From positions 1 to 64,000 of the forward strand of contig NZ_SJZG01000001.1 of the NCBI RefSeq assembly GCF_004959775.1: a stretch of 64,000 bases of DNA, in the 5' to 3' direction. Made by a program: the position numbers and the translations under genes. Below, piece after piece: positions 58,635 to 64,000 of the stretch. Below the pieces are notes generated by a model. It did not search any database, was not told the origin of the DNA, and was given only the letters and a program-made list of their open reading frames with translations. This stretch comes from Agromyces sp. H66. GTDB lineage: Bacteria > Actinomycetota > Actinomycetes > Actinomycetales > Microbacteriaceae. Numbering within the stretch: the stretch's first letter is position 1; each line of letters begins with the position of its first letter.

Positions 58635-59210
58635 TCACCGCAGGTCGAGCCGCATGAGCACTCTCGGGAACCCGTTCAGCACCGAATCGGTGTCGGCGGC
58701 CTTCGTGAACCCCGCCCGTTCGAACAGGTTCCGGGTGCCGACGTAGGCCATCGTGAGGTCGATCCTGGCGCCGCGGTTGTCGAGCGGGTACCCCTCGATG
58801 GCGGGCGCGCCGTGCTCGCGCGCGAACTCCACGGCGCCGGCGAGCAGGTGATGCGAGATCCCGTTTCGGCGGTGGCCGGGACGCACGCGGATGCACCACA
58901 CCGACCAGACGTCGAGGTCGTCGACGTGCGGGATCTTGCGGTTCTTCGCGAAACTCGTGTCGGCGCGGGGATGCACGGCGGCCCAGCCCACGACCTCGTC
59001 GCCGTCGTACGCGAGCACGCCGGGCGGCGGATCCTCGAGCACGAGCTCGCGCACGCGCTCGCCACGCGCGGGACCGCGGAGCGAGGTGTTCTCCTTCGAG
59101 GAGAGCAGGCGGTAGCTCAGGCACCAGCACACGCTCGCGTCGGGCCGCTTGGGCCCGACCATCGTCGCGACATCCTCGAACACGCTCGCCGCGCGCACCT
59201 CGATCGCCAT
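58635..59210 (-). CDS. GNAT-family N-acetyltransferase
   Basis: A 191-residue acetyltransferase. The acetyl-CoA loop is in WSVWCIRVRPGHRRNGISHHLL and the late beta strand region in MAYVGTRNLFERAGFTKAADTDSVLNG (adjoining stretches). It has a long N-terminal part with CWCLSYRLLSS, seen in a GNAT subgroup of unknown substrate. ATG 59210 is the first suitable start. It diverges from a shortened GNAT gene across 30 bp. Confidence 0.88.
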   Translation of the reverse strand: MAIEVRAASVFEDVATMVGPKRPDASVCWCLSYRLLSSKENTSLRGPARGERVRELVLEDPPPGVLAYDGDEVVGWAAVHPRADTSFAKNRKIPHVDDLDVWSVWCIRVRPGHRRNGISHHLLAGAVEFAREHGAPAIEGYPLDNRGARIDLTMAYVGTRNLFERAGFTKAADTDSVLNGFPRVLMRLDLR

Positions 59211-59240
59211 ACCGATACCCTGCCACCCGCCGCCGACAGC

Positions 59241-59633
59241 GTGAGGGCAGTCGAACCCGACGACAGCATCGCGCCCGAGCGTCGCGACGCCTACGAGCAC
59301 GCCTTCGAAGCGATCGACGCAGACCCCGCCCAGACCCTCGTGGCGGTCGAGGCATCCGGCGGAGAGGCGGTCGGCACCATGCAGCTCACGCTCATCCCCG
59401 GACTCGCGCGGGGCGGCGCCACGCGGATGCAGATCGAGGCCGTCCGCGTGGCCGAGTCGGCGCGGAGCCTCGGACTCGGCACGGCGATGATGCGGTGGGC
59501 GATCGAGCGGGCGCGCGCGAGCGGGGCGGCCCTCGTGCAGCTCACGTCGGACGCCCGCCGCGCCGACGCGCACCGGTTCTACGAACGGCTCGGATTCGAG
59601 GCGTCCCACGTGGGCTACAAGCTGTTCTTCTGA
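59241..59633 (+). CDS. GNAT-family acetyltransferase, apparently N-terminally shortened
   Basis: A frame of about 130 residues from GTG 59241. The acetyl-CoA-binding core is intact: GTMQLTLIPGL, IEAVRVAESARSLGLGTAMM and AHRFYERLGFEASHVGYKL. The first beta strand and helix of this GNAT type, normally about 25 residues before the DAYEHAFEAIDADP segment, are missing; what precedes is VRAVEPDDSIAPERR. The start could be wrong, but the other GNAT gene begins 30 bp upstream on the opposite strand. It may be a remnant. Confidence 0.55.
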   Translation: MRAVEPDDSIAPERRDAYEHAFEAIDADPAQTLVAVEASGGEAVGTMQLTLIPGLARGGATRMQIEAVRVAESARSLGLGTAMMRWAIERARASGAALVQLTSDARRADAHRFYERLGFEASHVGYKLFF

Positions 59634-59636
59634 GCG

Positions 59637-59658
59637 GGATGCCCCGGCCGCGGCATCC
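59637..59658. terminator. hairpin between convergent genes
   Basis: GGATGCC (59637-59643) and GGCATCC (59652-59658) pair around an eight-base loop immediately after the GNAT stop and 17 bases before the end of the exporter gene. It is probably a bidirectional terminator. Confidence 0.6.
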
Positions 59659-59675
59659 GGCGGACCGGAGCTCGG

Positions 59676-60890
59676 TCAGTGGCGCGTGCGCGATCCCGCG
59701 AACCAGGCGCTCAGCAGCCCGAGCACCGCGAAGCCCGTCATCGCCGCCATCGCCGGCAGTGCGGTCTGCGTGCCCGCGATACCGCCCAAGGGCGACGCGA
59801 ACGCGCCGAAGACGAACTGCGTGAAGCCGACGAGCGCCGAGCCGGCACCCGCGGCGGCCCGGGCCTCGCCGACCGCGAGGGCGGAGGCACTGGACATCAC
59901 CGAACCGCACCCGATCGCGAAGACGGCCACCAGCACGAGGTACGACGTCAACGTCAGGGTGCCCGTGAGCGCCAGCACCACCCCGGTCGCCGCGGAGAGG
60001 GCCTGCAGCGACTGCGCGATCCGAAGCGTCGCGTGCGCTCCGATCCGCTGTGCGATCACGCCGTTGAGCCACGCACCGGCCATGACCGAGACCGAGCTGA
60101 ACGAGAACGTGAGCGAGTACCCGAGCGGAGTGATTCCGAGGACCTCCTGCACGATGAACGACGACGAGCTGATGTAGACCATCAGCGCGCCGTACCCTGC
60201 GCCGAAGGCGATCGTGTAGCCGACGTAGACGGGATTGCGCAGCAGCCGGCCGATGTTGCGCGCGAGCGCGCCGACGGTGAAGGGATGCCGGCGATCGGGC
60301 GGCAGGCTCTCGGGGATGAACAGCGCCGCGGCCACGAGCATGCCGGTCGCGAGCACCGCGAGGCCGAGCAGCGCCGCGCGCCACCCGCCCAGCTGCGTCA
60401 GCACCGCGCCGAGCGGGCTGGCGAGGGCGGGGCCGAGGGCGATCATGACGAAGATGGTGCTGAAGGCACGCACCGCCTGGGCGTGGTCGACGAGGTCGGC
60501 GATGACGGCGCGGGCGAGCACCGTGCCCGAGGCGCCGGCGAATCCCTGCACCGCACGGACCAGGATCAGCACCTCGATCGTCGGGCTGACGACCGCCAGG
60601 TAGCAGCAGAGCACGAACACGGCGAGCGCGGCCAGGAGCGTGCGGCGCCGGCCCAGCGCGTCGGAGACGGAGCCGATCGAGAGCTGCCCGAGCGCCGAAC
60701 CCGCCAGCAGCGCCGTGAGGGTGAGCTGCACGGTCGAGGCGCCGACCCCAAGGTCCGCCGCGATGGCCGGGAACGCGGGAAGGTAGAGGTCGGTCGACAG
60801 CGAACCCGCCATCGACACGTAGCCGAGCACGAGCATCAGGCCCGGGCTGATGCGTCGCAGCCGGCCCTCCGCCGCTGCCGGTGTCGTCAC
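59676..60890 (-). CDS. Bcr/CflA-type MFS drug-efflux transporter
   Basis: A 404-residue, 12-helix antiporter. Family marks are STDLYLPAFPAIAADLGV in helix 1, GQLSIGSVSDALGRRRTLL in loop 2-3 and ARAVIADLVD in helix 5. GTG 60890 overlaps the upstream ATPase stop as GTGA, so it is the last gene of the CoA-ligase/ABC operon. Bcr/CflA members export bicyclomycin, chloramphenicol and similar compounds; here it may protect from the imported substrate. Confidence 0.87.
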   Translation of the reverse strand: MTTPAAAEGRLRRISPGLMLVLGYVSMAGSLSTDLYLPAFPAIAADLGVGASTVQLTLTALLAGSALGQLSIGSVSDALGRRRTLLAALAVFVLCCYLAVVSPTIEVLILVRAVQGFAGASGTVLARAVIADLVDHAQAVRAFSTIFVMIALGPALASPLGAVLTQLGGWRAALLGLAVLATGMLVAAALFIPESLPPDRRHPFTVGALARNIGRLLRNPVYVGYTIAFGAGYGALMVYISSSSFIVQEVLGITPLGYSLTFSFSSVSVMAGAWLNGVIAQRIGAHATLRIAQSLQALSAATGVVLALTGTLTLTSYLVLVAVFAIGCGSVMSSASALAVGEARAAAGAGSALVGFTQFVFGAFASPLGGIAGTQTALPAMAAMTGFAVLGLLSAWFAGSRTRH

Positions 60891-61750
60891 TTCGTCGCGG
60901 CGACGTCCGGGCGGAACCCTCGCTTGGCCAGCTGGATCTGCTCGTAGACGTGGTGGCGGAGCTCGGTGAACCGGGGCATCGACCGCGTCTCGAGCTGGTC
61001 GCGCTCCTCGGGGAGATCCACCACGAGATCCTCCTGCACGACGGTCGGCGAACTCGAGAGCATGATGACGCGCTCCCCGAGGTACACCGACTCGTCGATG
61101 TCGTGCGTGACGAAGAGCACCGACAGCCCCAGCGTCTTGCGCACCTTGCGCACGAGGTCTTCCAGGTCGGCGCGCGTCTGCGCGTCGACCGCGGCGAACG
61201 GCTCGTCCATGAGCAGCACCTCGGGCTGGTACGCGATGGCGCGGGCGATCGCCACCCGCTGCTGCATGCCGCCCGACAGTTGCCACGGGTACGAGCGCGG
61301 GACGTGGTCGAGCCCCACGTTCGCGAGGGCCTCCTCGACCAGCTCGGTGCGCCTGGCCTTCGGCACCCCGGCGTTCTTGAGCGGCAGCTCCACGTTGTCG
61401 GCGACCCGGAGCCAGGGGAACAGCGACCGGCCGTACTCCTGGAAGACCACCGCCATCTTCTTGGGCGGCGCGGTCACGACCTTGCCGTCGAGCACGACCT
61501 CGCCGCTGGTGGGGGCAAGCAGGCCGGCGATGCACTTGAGCAACGTCGTCTTGCCGGATCCCGAGGGACCGACCAGGCAGGTCAGCTCGTTCTTGCCGAG
61601 GTCGAAGGTGAGGTCGCGGACGGCCTCGATGTCGCCGCCGTCGGTGCTGTAGACCTTCTTCAGGTTGCGCACCGAGAGCAGCGTTTCCTCGGCGGGAAGC
61701 GTGCGCCCGTGGGAGACGGTGTCGATGGGAACGGGTGTGTCATGCAGCAT
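60887..61750 (-). CDS. ABC transporter ATP-binding protein, SsuB/TauB type
   Basis: A 287-residue ATPase: Walker A GPSGSGKTT, Q-loop VVFQEYGRSLFPW, signature LSGGMQQRVAIARAI, Walker B VLLMDEPFAAVD and the His in FVTHDIDESV. This form serves nitrate/sulfonate/taurine-type importers. ATG 61750 lies within the 3' end of the permease gene (11-base overlap). It probably energises both permeases encoded just upstream. A basic segment RGFRPDV ends the protein. Confidence 0.92.
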   Translation of the reverse strand: MLHDTPVPIDTVSHGRTLPAEETLLSVRNLKKVYSTDGGDIEAVRDLTFDLGKNELTCLVGPSGSGKTTLLKCIAGLLAPTSGEVVLDGKVVTAPPKKMAVVFQEYGRSLFPWLRVADNVELPLKNAGVPKARRTELVEEALANVGLDHVPRSYPWQLSGGMQQRVAIARAIAYQPEVLLMDEPFAAVDAQTRADLEDLVRKVRKTLGLSVLFVTHDIDESVYLGERVIMLSSSPTVVQEDLVVDLPEERDQLETRSMPRFTELRHHVYEQIQLAKRGFRPDVAATK

Positions 61751-62516
61751 TCTCAAGCTCTTTCAGTCCGTGGTACCAGCGGAGGATGCGTCGCTCGACG
61801 TAGCGGAAGACGGCCGCGACGGCGAAGCCGATCAGTCCCAGCACGAGGATGCCCGACCACATCTCGGGGATGGCGAACCTGCGCTGGAACTGGATGATGC
61901 TGAAGCCCAGGCCCGACGACGACGAGAACATCTCCGAGATGACCATGAGGATCAGGCCGATCGGGAGACTCTGACGAACCCCGGCCAGGATCTGCGGTGC
62001 GGCCGAGGGCAGCACCTGGTATCGCACGCGATTCAAGCCGGAGATGCCGTACGACCGGCTCGTCTCGGTCTGCACGGGGTCGGCGGCGCGCACGCCCTCG
62101 ATGGTGTTCAGCAGCACGGGCCAGATCGCCGCCAGGACGATGATGAAGACCTTCATCCAGTCGGTCGGGCCGAAGAGCAGCAGCAGCACCGGAATCAGGA
62201 CGGGAGGAGGCAGCGCACGGAAGAACTCGAAGACCGGCTCGGTGAACGCGCGCAGGTCGCGATTGAGGCCGACGAGCATGCCCAATAGGATGCCGGCGAC
62301 GATGGCGATCACGACGCCGATGCCGAACCGGGCGATGCTCGGGAGGATGTCCACCCACAGGCGCGGACCGAACCAGGTCTCGACGAAGGTGACGATGAGC
62401 TCACCCGGTGTCGGCACGAAGAAGCTCGGCGACACGGTCGTCGCGATCCACCACAGCACGACGAGGATCGCCGGAAGTCCCAGCGCGAAGCCGAGGGTGA
62501 CGAACGCCTTCTTCAT
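61740..62516 (-). CDS. ABC transporter permease, SsuC type (second)
   Basis: A 258-residue six-helix permease. The binding-protein-dependent motif region is VQTETSRSYGISGLNRVRYQVLPSAAPQ (adjoining stretches). ATG 62516 (MKKAFVTLGFALG) overlaps the stop of the preceding permease (ATGA). Together the two permeases probably form a heterodimer, whereas typical SsuC proteins act as homodimers. The matching substrate-binding protein is not in the window. Confidence 0.9.
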   Translation of the reverse strand: MKKAFVTLGFALGLPAILVVLWWIATTVSPSFFVPTPGELIVTFVETWFGPRLWVDILPSIARFGIGVVIAIVAGILLGMLVGLNRDLRAFTEPVFEFFRALPPPVLIPVLLLLFGPTDWMKVFIIVLAAIWPVLLNTIEGVRAADPVQTETSRSYGISGLNRVRYQVLPSAAPQILAGVRQSLPIGLILMVISEMFSSSSGLGFSIIQFQRRFAIPEMWSGILVLGLIGFAVAAVFRYVERRILRWYHGLKELENAA

Positions 62517-63358
62517 ACCGGGATCTCCCCACGTACCGAGTGGTGCCACGACAACAGCGCCCGCTCCAGGAACCTGGCGCCGAAGTTGATGAGGACTCCG
62601 AGGAATCCGGTCGCCAGCACCAGCGCATACATCGTCGTGTAGAGGCCGGCGTTCTGCGCCCGCGCGATCTCGAGCCCCAAGCCGGGGGTTCCGATGATCA
62701 GCTGTGCGGTGATGGCGAGGATGAGCGCGACCGCGGCGGCCAGCCGGATTCCGGTCATCAGGTACGGCAGCGTCGTGGGGAACACGATGTCGCGAATGCG
62801 CTGCCACGTGGAGAACCCGTAGCTCTGACCGGTGTCCATCGCGATCTTGTCGACATCGGCGACGCCGTAGAGCACCTGGATGAAGATCTGCCAGAACGCG
62901 GCGTACACGATCAACAGCAGGCTCGCCTCGATCCGCACGCCGAACAGCAGCACCGCCAGGGGGATCAGCGCGACCGAGGGAACCGGGCGGAGGAACTCCA
63001 CGGTCGAACTGGTGGCCCGTCGCAGGAACGGGGAGAGCCCGATCACCACACCGGTGACCGAGGCCAGCACGAGCGCGATGGCCAGGCCGAGTCCCCACTG
63101 CACCAGCGTGTCGCCGACCGCGATCCAGAACGGCGCGATCGTCGCGATCTCGAGCAGGCGCGGCAGCACTTCGGAAGGCGGCGGCAGGAAGCGGGGGTCG
63201 ACGAGACCGACGCGGGCCGCGATCTCCCAGATGGCCAGCAGGGTCAGGATGCCGGCGAGTCCCAGCAGCGCGCGGCGGGGACGGTAGCGGCGTCGTCGGC
63301 TCTTGGCCTGGACGGCGGCGACGCTGCGCGTGACGGTCTGGTCGCCCGGTGATTGCAC
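62513..63358 (-). CDS. ABC transporter permease, SsuC type (first)
   Basis: A 281-residue permease with a basic N-terminus (SRRRRYRPRRALLG), six hydrophobic segments and the coupling region IAMDTGQSYGFSTWQRIRDIVFPTTLPYL (adjoining stretches). GTG 63358 lies just after the CoA ligase stop; a TTG at 63364 would overlap it. It is transcribed with the CoA ligase upstream and the second permease, ATPase and exporter downstream. Confidence 0.9.
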   Translation of the reverse strand: MQSPGDQTVTRSVAAVQAKSRRRRYRPRRALLGLAGILTLLAIWEIAARVGLVDPRFLPPPSEVLPRLLEIATIAPFWIAVGDTLVQWGLGLAIALVLASVTGVVIGLSPFLRRATSSTVEFLRPVPSVALIPLAVLLFGVRIEASLLLIVYAAFWQIFIQVLYGVADVDKIAMDTGQSYGFSTWQRIRDIVFPTTLPYLMTGIRLAAAVALILAITAQLIIGTPGLGLEIARAQNAGLYTTMYALVLATGFLGVLINFGARFLERALLSWHHSVRGEIPV

Positions 63359-63360
63359 GG

Positions 63361-64000
63361 TCAAGAGCGGGGCCCCCCATCGGCCGGCCGGTCGGTCGAC
63401 GGCACCGCGAACTCGGCGCGCAGGTCGGCCTTGCGGATCTTGCCGCTCGCGGTACGAGGCAACTCGTCGACGAACACGACGCGCTTCGGGATCTTGTACT
63501 TCGCGAGGCGCCCGGTGAGGTGTGCGATGACGTCCTCGGCCGTCAGGGACGCTCCGTCCTTCAGGGTGGCGACGGCGAGCGGGACCTCGCCCCACTTCGC
63601 GTCGGGCACCCCGATCAGGGCGACGGCGGAGACCTCGGTGAGTTCCATGATGACCCCCTCGACTTCGGCGGAGTAGATGTTCTCGCCGCCTGAGATGATC
63701 ATGTCCTTCAACCGGTCGGAGATGTAGATGTAGCCGTCCTCGTCGAAGTAGCCGAGATCGCCCGAGCGGAACCAGCCGTCGACGAGGGCGGCCTCACTGG
63801 CCTCGGGACGGTTCCAGTACTCCGTGATGACGTTGGGGCCGCTGATCCAGATCTCCCCGACCTCGCCGGGCGGCAGTTCGTCACCGTGCTCGTCGACGAT
63901 CTTCACGTCGGTGAAGAAGTGCTTGAGGCCCGACGATCCCAACTTGTGACGAGCCATGTGGGCGGGCATCGCGGTGGCCCCGGGCGCGGTCTCGGTCATC
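63361..64000 (-). CDS. acyl-CoA ligase (ANL superfamily), 3' part only
   Basis: The C-terminal 212 or so residues of an AMP-forming CoA ligase; the N-terminal part lies beyond the window edge. The edge cuts within the A5 motif (MTETA, preceded in the family by YG). Visible are GEIWISGPNVITEYW, the A7 motif WFRSGDLGYFDEDG, A8 ISDRLKDMIISGGENIY and the A10 catalytic Lys in LPRTASGKIRKADL. Long- or medium-chain acids and aromatic acids are typical substrates. Leading the ABC importer operon, it probably activates the imported carboxylic acid. Confidence 0.92.
   Translation of the reverse strand, partial: MTETAPGATAMPAHMARHKLGSSGLKHFFTDVKIVDEHGDELPPGEVGEIWISGPNVITEYWNRPEASEAALVDGWFRSGDLGYFDEDGYIYISDRLKDMIISGGENIYSAEVEGVIMELTEVSAVALIGVPDAKWGEVPLAVATLKDGASLTAEDVIAHLTGRLAKYKIPKRVVFVDELPRTASGKIRKADLRAEFAVPSTDRPADGGPRS

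Overview
The window is high-GC DNA with dense, mostly GTG/ATG-started genes, many 4-base stop/start overlaps and a very frequent GGATGCC/GCATCC word. With the ECF41 sigma factor, VanRS-like pair and Phd/VapC modules this suggests an actinobacterium, most likely of the Microbacteriaceae (Agromyces-like). That placement is inference. I see no rRNA, tRNA, CRISPR array, prophage or intact transposase. No gene-free stretch exceeds about 300 bases. The longest gaps (50710-50993, 32327-32578, 25863-26096, 6564-6783) hold hairpins or promoter-like repeats.

Region 1 (1-15.5 kb) is a mixed chromosomal and accessory stretch. It contains a D,D-carboxypeptidase beside a VanRS-like two-component pair, an AbiE-like toxin-antitoxin pair with an inverted-repeat operator, a DedA protein, a continuous EamA-transporter/PadR-regulator reading frame with an internal ribosome binding site, a solitary fumarate-reductase-type flavoprotein with a divergent LysR regulator, a Phd/VapC pair, a 22-bp tandem operator array before an NAD(P)-binding protein, an AbrB/PIN pair and a frameshifted AlkD remnant.

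Region 2 (15.6-27 kb) carries a lytic transglycosylase and a GMC oxidoreductase. A LysR regulator then diverges from a complete peptide/nickel-type ABC importer operon that ends in an S12 serine hydrolase. An SMP-30-like lactonase follows.

Region 3 (27-43 kb) has an ECF41 sigma factor facing an NAD(P)-binding oxidoreductase through two mirror-image ECF41-type promoters. It also has a tmsA/tmsB-like pair predicted to make 10-methyl fatty acids, a phenol-hydroxylase-type flavoprotein, an 832-residue fusion of CoA-disulfide reductase, rhodanese, TusA and DsrE2-like domains, and a frameshifted P-loop gene lying between long imperfect inverted repeats. A BFN-domain protein, a two-TM potassium-channel-like protein with an atypical filter and a solitary PIN protein complete it.

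Region 4 (43-64 kb) is a catabolic island. It holds an amidohydrolase, an SDR, an XRE-cupin regulator, an alcohol dehydrogenase with a Dabb protein, and a ketopantoate-reductase-like protein. A type I extradiol dioxygenase diverges from an overlapping operon (FAH hydrolase, cyclase, FAD monooxygenase, ACMSD-like amidohydrolase, second FAH hydrolase, MFS importer) with a NodD/NahR-branch LysR regulator at its end. The genes fit uptake, hydroxylation, meta-cleavage and hydrolysis of an unidentified aromatic acid. The window ends in a reverse-strand operon with an acyl-CoA ligase (cut by the window edge), two SsuC-type permeases, an SsuB/TauB-type ATPase and a Bcr/CflA exporter.
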